DNA of 13,592 bases from Oscillospiraceae bacterium. Lineage in GTDB: Bacteria > Bacillota > Clostridia > Oscillospirales > Ruminococcaceae. The position numbers were made by a program, and so were the translations under genes. Below the pieces are notes generated by a model, which was not told the origin of the DNA, searched no databases, and was given only the letters and a program-made list of their open reading frames with translations. The stretch is from the NCBI GenBank assembly GCA_031281115.1, contig JAITFV010000226.1:1-13592 (forward strand), given 5' to 3'. Positions 1 to 4,577 of the stretch are shown here, piece after piece (position 1 is the first letter of the stretch; each line of letters opens with the position of its first letter).

Positions 1-155
1 GAAATCCCGGAGTCGTACCTCCTCCCGGCGGGAGCGGTGCCAGTCTGGGTTTCAACCATGGACGCTTTCTTTCGATTTACGTTGTTCTTCTGTTTCTCGG
101 TCAGGCAGATTCTGACAAAGCTGTCCCCGACTTCGATATTTAAAAATTTTGGCAT
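1..155 (-). CDS. pilM: PilM-like type IV pilus assembly protein, N-terminal fragment (cut by window edge)
   Basis: Only the first 51 codons are visible; the frame is open from an ATG at 153-155 to the left edge. It begins MPKFLNIEVGDSFVRICLTE, which resembles the start of PilM/actin-like pilus proteins (an I-x-[VI]-G-[DN]-S strand-turn followed by a V-[RK]-[IV] strand), and the later Y-D-S-G-I fits the DG-I stretch that follows in clostridial PilM-like proteins. A ribosome site (AAGGGGA) sits about 6 nt upstream. It follows the prepilin gene on the same strand, as expected for a pilus cluster. PilM is known as a cytoplasmic actin-like protein that links the PilN/PilO complex to the inner membrane. 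The assignment rests on a short N-terminus and on context, so another SHS2/actin-fold protein is possible. Confidence 0.55.
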   Translation of the reverse strand, partial: MPKFLNIEVGDSFVRICLTEKQKNNVNRKKASMVETQTGTAPAGRRYDSGI

Positions 156-424
156 AAAGTATCCCCTTAGTGTGGGTTATTTAAATAAATCCGAATGTGT
201 TCCTGTCCTCGTAAGGTACAGAATCTTTGCTTGTCGGTTTTACAACGTACATCAAGTAAGCAACTCCCTCATCATTTTGTCAACACAATTCTTTACATAC
301 GCAGTACGATGTAAATCTGCGGGAAAATCAGAGCGGGTGCAGGAGGTTGCTTCGGCAAACTCCGAAACACCCCGCCCGTGCAAACCATCCGTAGTATAAA
401 ATTATTAATTGTTAAACTCGTTTG
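156..424. other. Gap between prepilin and pilM-like gene
   Basis: This 269-nt gap has no convincing gene. On the minus strand a 23-codon frame at 181-252 (MYVVKPTSKDSVPYEDRNTF then GFI) reads like protein and has a GAGGGAG string 8-11 nt ahead of possible TTG/ATG starts; it could be a tiny gene or a relic of a lost one. A TTGACA box on the minus strand (278-283) has only a poor -10 match (CTTACT, 255-260), so a separate pilM promoter is possible but weak. A 120-codon plus-strand frame (37-399) has no ribosome site, has an unlikely composition and overlaps the pilM-like start, so it is not called. Confidence 0.4.
333..375 (-). terminator. Stem-loop downstream of the prepilin gene
   Basis: An outer stem GCGGGTG (333-339) pairs with CACCCCGC (368-375) with one bulged base, and an inner stem TTCGG/CCGAA lies inside it. 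On the minus strand it starts about 50 nt after the prepilin stop. No T-run follows directly (a TTTT comes about 6 nt later), so it may be a partial terminator or an mRNA-stabilising hairpin at the end of the abundant pilin message. Confidence 0.35.
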
Positions 425-946
425 TCAGATTCTGTCGAGCATTCTTTGGAACTCGGTTGAGGCACCTGCTTGCGTAACAGCAATGGTTCCGCCGCCGGCT
501 GCATCGAATGTATAGGTAATTACTATGGGATTGAGTCCGGCGCTGTTAGAACGCGAAACAACCGCACCGCCGTTATTAGTTGCATCAGTACCGCCGCCGC
601 CGATTACAGCGCGGATAGATGTAGCGATTTCGGTTACGTTACCACCTGAACCTCCGATTGTAATCACAATACCGCCGGCTGCATTGTTTGAGTTCCAGGT
701 AGCCACGATTGTAGCTTCTGCGCCGCCCGGCATAAAGTCCTCATAAACAGGGTCAAGTGTGGTTGTTCTTATAGCACCCGCTATGTTGTTTACCACTTGA
801 ATATCAGCAGACTGGCGGGAGCGTTCGACGTATCTTATGTACTGAGGAGCGAGGATACCTACAAGAACTGCCATAATCGCAATTACAATCAGCAGTTCCA
901 CGAGAGAGAAGCCTTTGTTGCTTTTGAGTCGTTGAAGTTTTTTCAT
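425..946 (-). CDS. Type IV prepilin (major or minor pilin)
   Basis: The 173-residue protein begins MKKLQRLKSNKGFSLVELLI. It has a short basic leader, then the type IV prepilin site G12|F13 with the conserved Glu at +5 of the mature chain (E17), followed by a hydrophobic helix to about residue 35 and Y-I-R-Y-V-E-R-S-R. Prepilin peptidase (PilD-type) would cut after G12 and methylate F13; the mature protein would be polymerised from the membrane by the ATPase and PilC platform. The C-terminal part (residues 75-170) is rich in Gly, Ala, Thr and Asn and has no cysteines, so no disulphide-bonded D-region is expected. The start is supported by AGGAGA 8 nt upstream. It lies 65 nt after pilC in the same operon. 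ComGC- or GspG-type pseudopilin is an alternative, but the 173-residue length favours a true pilin. Confidence 0.85.
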   Translation of the reverse strand: MKKLQRLKSNKGFSLVELLIVIAIMAVLVGILAPQYIRYVERSRQSADIQVVNNIAGAIRTTTLDPVYEDFMPGGAEATIVATWNSNNAAGGIVITIGGSGGNVTEIATSIRAVIGGGGTDATNNGGAVVSRSNSAGLNPIVITYTFDAAGGGTIAVTQAGASTEFQRMLDRI

Positions 947-979
947 GTTATTGTTCTCCTATTAAATTTAGTTGTTATA

Positions 980-1009
980 TATTTTATCGGCAGGTTCCGC
1001 CGAAAAATA
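980..1009 (-). other. Intercistronic hairpin between pilC and prepilin genes
   Basis: TATTTTATCGGC (980-991) pairs with GCCGAAAAATA (999-1009) around a 7-nt loop, with one bulge. It sits in the 65-nt spacer just before the pilin ribosome site. It could cause partial termination, or stabilise the pilin message so that pilin is made in excess of the platform protein. The role is inferred. Confidence 0.4.
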
Positions 1010-1011
1010 AC

Positions 1012-2229
1012 CTACATATTGTCTAAAGCGTCATACATTGATGTCATCGGCAGCAGCACTGAAATTACCAACGTGCCTACAATCCCAGCCATTAAAATGA
1101 TTATTGCCGGTTCCATCGCCGCCATAAGCGACTGCGTAACGTTTTTAACTTCATCATCATAATAATCAGCTAATTTATTCAACATACCTTCGATTCCGCC
1201 TGTGCTTTCGCCGATTTTAAGCATATGATGGACAAGCGGCGGGAACAGCGCGGAACGTTGAATAGGTTCGGAAAGGTTGTTTCCCATCGCAACTTCTTCC
1301 TTAGCGGCAAGAAGCGCGTTTTTGAAATGTATGTTAGTCATGGTCGCCGAGGTAATGTCAATCGCCTCAATCAGCGGGATTCCCGCTGCAATCAGCGTAC
1401 TCAGCGTTCGTGACATTCTCGCGCAGGCGGTTTTCGTTACAAGGTTGCCGAACAGCGGCAGCTTAAGTGCAACTCTTCCGAGAAAACGTATACCCGCCTT
1501 GCTTTTTGCAAGGTTTACAATCAGAATAATGAGGAGCGCGATTCCGGCTAAAATTATGTACCAGTATGACAATATAAAGTTGCTCGCGCCCAAAACCACT
1601 ACCGTGATTGCGGGGAGCCCTGTATCCAAGTCAGCGAACATATCCTCAAACGAAGGAATTACAAAGATTAACAGCATCGCGACCACCGCAACCGCTACTA
1701 TGGCAAGCGAGGCAGGATAAATCGTAGCTTTTTTCATGTTCGCCTTGAGCGCGGCATCCTTCTCGAACCGCTCTGCCATTCGAGAAAACGAGGTTTCGAG
1801 ACTTCCGGAAGCTTCGCCCGCTTCGACCATTGTTACGAATATGTCGGTGAATATATTCCGGTTTACCCGCATCGCACCTGCAAGCGATTCGCCTTTTTCC
1901 ACCTCTGTGCGCGTTTCCCATATTATGCGAGCCAAACACTTGTTTTCTGTTTGCTCGCCCAGCATTTCAAGCGTTGACAGGATATTCACCCCTGCCGAAA
2001 GTATACTTACAAACTGACGGCAAAACACCGCCATATCATGTGATTTCGGTTTTCTTTCAAAGAATTTTAAGTTTATATCCTTCGATATGGCGAGAGAGTC
2101 AACGAGCGATATTGTGATAAGCTCGTTCTGCTTCAGCCATTCTGTCGCTTCTTCGCGGCTGCCCGAGTCTATGGTGCCTTTTTTTTCTTTTCCCTCTTTG
2201 TCAACTGCCAAATAACTAAATATGGGCAA
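1012..2229 (-). CDS. pilC: Type IV pilus inner-membrane platform protein, PilC/GspF family (TTG start)
   Basis: This 405-residue protein anchors the pilus assembly motor in the cytoplasmic membrane. It shows two repeats of the T2SSF domain (about residues 64-188 and 269-393), each with its signature: MVEAGEASGSLE in the first and MLKIGESTGGIEGML in the second. Predicted membrane helices lie near residues 171-195, 211-238 and 371-395, as usual for the family. The open frame extends to an ATG at 2280, but no ribosome site precedes that or the in-frame ATG at 2250. A TTG at 2227-2229 follows GGAGGGGAG and gives the N-terminus (M)PIFSYLAVDKEGKEKKG, which matches the family's usual MP-x-F-x-Y start. 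No GspE/PilB-type ATPase gene is in the window. Confidence 0.9.
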   Translation of the reverse strand: MPIFSYLAVDKEGKEKKGTIDSGSREEATEWLKQNELITISLVDSLAISKDINLKFFERKPKSHDMAVFCRQFVSILSAGVNILSTLEMLGEQTENKCLARIIWETRTEVEKGESLAGAMRVNRNIFTDIFVTMVEAGEASGSLETSFSRMAERFEKDAALKANMKKATIYPASLAIVAVAVVAMLLIFVIPSFEDMFADLDTGLPAITVVVLGASNFILSYWYIILAGIALLIILIVNLAKSKAGIRFLGRVALKLPLFGNLVTKTACARMSRTLSTLIAAGIPLIEAIDITSATMTNIHFKNALLAAKEEVAMGNNLSEPIQRSALFPPLVHHMLKIGESTGGIEGMLNKLADYYDDEVKNVTQSLMAAMEPAIIILMAGIVGTLVISVLLPMTSMYDALDNM

Positions 2230-2239
2230 AACCGAATCA

Positions 2240-2248
2240 CTCCCCTCC
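2240..2248 (-). promoter_or_regulatory. Ribosome binding site that selects the TTG start of pilC
   Basis: On the minus strand GGAGGGGAG precedes the TTG codon at 2229 by about 10 nt. It lies inside the longer ATG-initiated reading frame, where it would only encode residues. This is the main reason for choosing the downstream TTG start. Confidence 0.6.
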
Positions 2249-2298
2249 ATATATACTGTCACAGGTGCGTTAAAATTCAAAACTCTATTTCATTTATC

Positions 2299-2327
2299 AT
2301 TATATCACGAATTAAAATATTTGTCAA
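2299..2327 (-). promoter_or_regulatory. Sigma-A promoter of the pilus operon
   Basis: On the minus strand TTGACA (2322-2327) and TATAAT (2299-2304) are separated by exactly 17 nt, a full-consensus pair. Transcription would begin near 2292 and leave a leader of about 60 nt before pilC. Confidence 0.85.
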
Positions 2328-2370
2328 TATGCAGTTTAAAATGGCGCATTTTACATATTAATTTTACAAT

Positions 2371-2404
2371 AAAAACCGCGCCACTGCAAAGCCGAGTGAC
2401 GCGG
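2371..2404 (-). terminator. Rho-independent terminator after the 378-residue protein gene
   Basis: On the minus strand a 10-bp stem (CCGCGTCACT with AGTGGCGCGG, one G-U pair) with a 9-nt loop is followed by TTTTT. It lies between the 378-codon gene and the pilus promoter, so it insulates the two units. A T-rich stretch on the other side (2407-2422) may give weak termination in the plus direction. Confidence 0.75.
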
Positions 2405-2445
2405 CAAATCTTTTCTTGTTTTTTGCATTTTTACAGTCGGTAATA

Positions 2446-2496
2446 CTAAAATCCAATAAACCGGTTTATTGGATTTTAGGGCTTCCGCTACGTGAG
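2446..2496 (+). repeat. Palindrome fused to a partial copy of hairpin 3 (remnant module)
   Basis: A perfect 34-bp palindrome (2446-2479, outer arm CTAAAATCCAATAAA) is followed by TTCCGCTACGTGAG (2483-2496), which repeats the first part of hairpin 3 found 67 bp downstream (2551-2563 share 13 bases). Here the same partial hairpin 3 is joined to a different first hairpin than in the full 127-bp repeat. The arm string TACTAAAATCCA (2444-2455) recurs, inverted, at 11530-11541. Confidence 0.6.
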
Positions 2497-2506
2497 AGTA
2501 TATAAT

Positions 2507-2633
2507 CGTTTAAATTGAAAACTGTTCCACAGTTTCAATTTAAACGGGTCTCCGCTACGTGAGCGCAGCGGGCGCTGTCGCAACAGCGCAAGCCCCTTTA
2601 ACTTAAAAAGCGAAACGCTTTTTAAGTTAAAGG
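2507..2633 (+). repeat. 127-bp composite hairpin repeat, copy 1 (forward)
   Basis: Four adjacent inverted repeats: hairpin 2 (2507-2546, TCC loop, one conserved bulged A in the left arm), hairpin 3 (2552-2571, TGAG loop, one A-C mismatch in this copy), hairpin 4 (2572-2589, CGCA loop) and hairpin 5 (2595-2633, AAA loop, 18-bp stem). It is bordered by TATAAT (2501-2506) and ACTATA (2634-2639). It differs from copy 2 at 4 of 127 positions; two of these are the two sides of one base pair in hairpin 5 (C-G here, T-A in copy 2). Its right end overlaps the stop codon of the gene at 2627-3763. Confidence 0.9.
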
Positions 2634-3763
2634 ACTATATATCTCCTGTCAGCGAACAATTCATCAATAAAATCCATAAGCAAGCCCACTTCATCGGGAA
2701 GCCATGTGCCTTCATAAAAATGCTTAAACCTATATCCGAACGTGAAAAGTGTGCAAAGGTTCTTTTCATCGACTGTTATAAATTTCGGCGGATTTTTCAC
2801 TTTTCCGCGTACGCACCAGTTACATACATGACATTCGTTATGGCGGGAAACAAAGCTTCGCAGCGCAGGGTCTTTCATTTTATCGGCGTTACTGAGGACT
2901 TCGCGGTAAAAAGGAATATGCACTCCGATTGTCGTAAAACTTTCCAGCGTCATGTCATACGTAATCTGTACGCCGCTGCAATTGCCCGAACTCCATGTTT
3001 CTTTAATCCGGCCTTCCGGCTTACCGTAAAATTTAACATAATCGAGCGAGATTATATCACAGTTCACAGACATTTTGCTTTCCCTGTTGTCAACGCGGAT
3101 AAAGCCGTTGCTGTCGAAATAATCAATCAATTTGCCGTAAGCCTCTTTATTCTCGAAAATCCCGCGGAATATTTCAGCTGTGTATGGTGCTTCGGGATTG
3201 AACACGCCATGTGAGAACAATGTAAATGCTCTTGTTTGATGTTTATGTATTTCACGAATTTTATGCGAATTCTCCGCAGAAATTAAAGCAAGCAGCTTCA
3301 AACCTTTTACCGTGCCTTCCGGGAAGTTGAAATGCAGATGTTCGGGAGCTTTCTCGCTCGCAATTCCGAAGTTTGCGAGCTTTTTGAGCATGGCGGATTT
3401 TACGTCATAGAATTCCTTTGAAAGTGTGATTTTATCACCATCTGCGTTTCCAGAGTAAATAATATTGTAAACCGCTTCAATGAGGTTGTTTATGCTTTTA
3501 ACATAGCTGTTAATTCTTGTCTTTAAATCCGGCTTTTCTTTCTTTGGCGTCCAGTAATCAGGGAAACAATCGTCGGGATGAATTTTCAATCCGAGAAGTT
3601 CGGGGTTTTCATATAATTTCTCATAAATCTCTTTAATGAAATTATAGGCGTTTTCCTGTTCCTTTGCGGTTGCCCGCTTAGATTTCACGGCATCAAACCG
3701 CGGCATCGCAGCGAGAAAATAATGTACCCCGCGCTGCGCTAAGTTTTCAAATGTTTTTGGCAT
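2627..3763 (-). CDS. Uncharacterised protein with C-terminal C-x2-C-x2-C motif
   Basis: The 378-residue product has no signal peptide or membrane segment and should be cytoplasmic. I do not know a function. The C-terminal region has RHNECHVCNWCVRGK, giving C311, C314 and C317, then C337 in NLCTLF; four cysteines (with H308 or H312 nearby) could bind zinc or another metal. The layout (Cys-triplet, basic stretch, 'LC-x-LF', then a helical end) resembles, from memory, a family of hypothetical proteins common in Clostridia. The start is supported by AGGAGGG, 5 nt upstream. The gene stands alone between inverted copies of the 127-bp repeat; the last codons and the TAA come from the edge of repeat copy 1 (border TATATAGT, then CC-TTTAA), so the native C-terminus may have been altered by insertion. 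Confidence 0.8.
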   Translation of the reverse strand: MPKTFENLAQRGVHYFLAAMPRFDAVKSKRATAKEQENAYNFIKEIYEKLYENPELLGLKIHPDDCFPDYWTPKKEKPDLKTRINSYVKSINNLIEAVYNIIYSGNADGDKITLSKEFYDVKSAMLKKLANFGIASEKAPEHLHFNFPEGTVKGLKLLALISAENSHKIREIHKHQTRAFTLFSHGVFNPEAPYTAEIFRGIFENKEAYGKLIDYFDSNGFIRVDNRESKMSVNCDIISLDYVKFYGKPEGRIKETWSSGNCSGVQITYDMTLESFTTIGVHIPFYREVLSNADKMKDPALRSFVSRHNECHVCNWCVRGKVKNPPKFITVDEKNLCTLFTFGYRFKHFYEGTWLPDEVGLLMDFIDELFADRRYIVL

Positions 3764-3793
3764 TTCGCCCTCCTGTTATTTTTATAGTTTCGT

Positions 3794-3834
3794 GTTTTCA
3801 TTAAGCCCTTTCTTCACCAACGAAGAATGAAAAC
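3794..3834 (-). other. Stem-loop in the leader of the 378-residue protein gene
   Basis: GTTTTCATT (3794-3802) pairs with AATGAAAAC (3826-3834), and CTTC/GAAG (3812-3815/3822-3825) forms an inner stem. It lies about 30-70 nt upstream of the start codon, in what should be the 5' leader. A TATAAT box on the minus strand (3901-3906) at the repeat border could be the -10 of the gene, but no good -35 is present. No known riboswitch is recognised. Confidence 0.35.
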
Positions 3835-3914
3835 AACGTTTTCCCCGTTTCAGTCGTATTTTGTTTCAAACTTTAGACCTCTCCGCTAACTTCCGAATAA
3901 ATTATAGTTATAGT

Positions 3915-4041
3915 CCTTTAATTTAAAAAGCGTTTCGCTTTTTAAATTAAAGGGGCTTGCGCTGTTGCGACAGCGCCCGCTGCGCTCACGCAGCGGAAAC
4001 CCGTTTAAATTGAAACTGTGGAACAGTTTTCAATTTAAACG
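3915..4041 (-). repeat. 127-bp composite hairpin repeat, copy 2 (inverted)
   Basis: Same chain as copy 1 read on the minus strand: hairpin 5 (3915-3953), hairpin 4 (3959-3976), hairpin 3 (3977-3996, fully paired here) and hairpin 2 (4002-4041). It is flanked by ATTATA (4042-4047) and TATAGT (3909-3914); read in its own orientation it is preceded by ACTATAAT and followed by ACTATAAC, a possible target duplication. The hairpin 5 stem carries a T-A pair where copies 1 and 3 carry the C-G version. Confidence 0.9.
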
Positions 4042-4050
4042 ATTATAGTT

Positions 4051-4144
4051 AAATTTTGATTGGAATGAATCCAATCAAAATTTTCGCTCGCTACGCGGCG
4101 AGTTGCGGTTTCACCGCAACTATAGTCGTTTTAAACGACTATAG
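4051..4144 (+). repeat. Second hairpin-repeat family, copy 1 (hairpins 6-9)
   Basis: Hairpin 6 (4051-4083, 14-bp stem, ATGAA loop), hairpin 7 (4087-4102, CTCGCT with GGCGAG), hairpin 8 (4101-4121, 9-bp stem, TTC loop) and hairpin 9 (4120-4144, a 25-bp palindrome beginning CTATAGTCGTTT). ATTATAGTT at 4042-4050 forms the border with the preceding 127-bp repeat. From hairpin 6 through hairpin 8 it differs from copy 2 at 5911-5980 only at the two partners of one base pair in hairpin 6. Confidence 0.85.
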
Positions 4145-4257
4145 TTTCGAGCAAATATTTTTGTCGGACAAGACGAATTTTTCGTAATGCTTTATACATT
4201 GCAAAAATTCAACGCATTTATGCAGCCGCTGAAGCGGCGGAAAAGGTACCGACTATA
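4145..4257. repeat. Further hairpin-rich module between TATAG and ACTATAA borders
   Basis: It lies directly between the CTATAG end of hairpin 9 and the GACTATAAT at 4251-4259. It contains a hairpin at 4175-4210 (GAATTTTT with AAAAATTC, continuing GTAATG with CATTGC, loop CTTTATA) and a small GC hairpin at 4225-4238 (GCCGC, TGAA loop, GCGGC). No second copy is seen in this window, so its status as a repeat is inferred from the shared border strings. Confidence 0.4.
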
Positions 4258-4333
4258 ATTGATTATAACACAACAAAGTAGACAACAGTGTGTCATATTT
4301 GACTAAAATTCAGAGCTGATTAAAATTGTCTGT
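4258..4333. other. A+T-rich spacer without evident gene
   Basis: About 75 nt that separate hairpin modules. I see no open frame with a ribosome site and no good promoter. The 8-mer AGCTGATT (4314-4321) is repeated at 4423-4430, inside the closing stem of the next structure. Confidence 0.35.
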
Positions 4334-4420
4334 TATAGCCAGTTAAGTTAAAAACGCTAAAGCGTTTTTAACTCGCGGCGTATACGCCGCGAACCGCCAA
4401 AGGCGGCTTGGCTTGACTGC
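4334..4420. other. Cloverleaf-like inverted-repeat structure 1
   Basis: Three consecutive hairpins: 4346-4373 (AGTTAAAAACGCT with its exact complement), 4374-4391 (18-bp palindrome CGCGGCGTATACGCCGCG) and 4394-4406 (CCGCC, AAA, GGCGG). They are enclosed by an imperfect stem, GC-C-AGTTAAG (4338-4347) with CTTGACTGC (4412-4420), which has one bulge and one G-U pair. It is preceded by TTATAG and followed by CATAG. It is not a tRNA: there is no T-loop or anticodon-stem pattern. Confidence 0.55.
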
Positions 4421-4504
4421 ATAGCTGATTGTCCGTGCTGATGGCACGGCGGCAAGCGCCGCTTGCCGAGAAAACACTTTAGTGTTTTCAATTTAATCAG
4501 CTAT
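4421..4504. other. Cloverleaf-like inverted-repeat structure 2
   Basis: A perfect 10-bp closing stem (ATAGCTGATT, 4421-4430, with AATCAGCTAT, 4495-4504) encloses three hairpins: 4433-4449 (CCGTGC/GCACGG), 4450-4468 (CGGCAAGCG/CGCTTGCCG) and 4470-4489 (GAAAACACT/AGTGTTTTC). It ends 9 nt before the gdhA -35 box, so it would be extruded or transcribed only from upstream and is not part of the gdhA leader. Confidence 0.6.
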
Positions 4505-4513
4505 ATCCGGGAA

Positions 4514-4542
4514 TTGACAATTTAAGAAAATTGTGTTATCAT
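4514..4542 (+). promoter_or_regulatory. Sigma-A promoter of gdhA
   Basis: TTGACA (4514-4519) and TATCAT (4537-4542) are spaced by 17 nt. Transcription would start near 4549, giving a leader of about 30 nt with AGGAGGA (4563-4569) as ribosome site. Confidence 0.75.
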
Positions 4543-4577
4543 TTTAAGGTGAAATCATAAACAGGAGGAACAAAAGA

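Noticed and set aside
37..399. A 120-codon plus-strand frame at the left end
   Set aside because: It has no ribosome site and an unlikely composition, and it lies opposite the well-supported PilM-like start; treated as chance.
2720..3214. A 164-codon plus-strand frame inside the 378-residue protein gene
   Set aside because: Antisense shadow of a gene with a strong ribosome site and protein-like composition; it has no ribosome site of its own.
3915..3953. Hairpin 5 as an ordinary intrinsic terminator
   Set aside because: The T-runs are inside the stem rather than after it, and the copies occur in both orientations and positions relative to genes.
2501..4047. A classical composite transposon or insertion sequence
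   Set aside because: No transposase is encoded, and the flanking direct repeats are only short and A+T-rich; kept as a finding about inverted flanking repeats, not as a called mobile element.
2507..4144. CRISPR array
   Set aside because: The repeats are few, long, in both orientations and made of different hairpins, with no regular spacers and no cas genes.
4258..4333. Promoter or small RNA in the A+T-rich spacer
   Set aside because: TTGACT at 4299-4304 has no acceptable -10 box at 16-18 nt, and no stable fold stands out.
4334..4504. tRNA genes suggested by the cloverleaf-like folding
   Set aside because: No GTTC-type T-loop, no D-loop pattern, and stem lengths do not fit; they are inverted-repeat structures of another kind.
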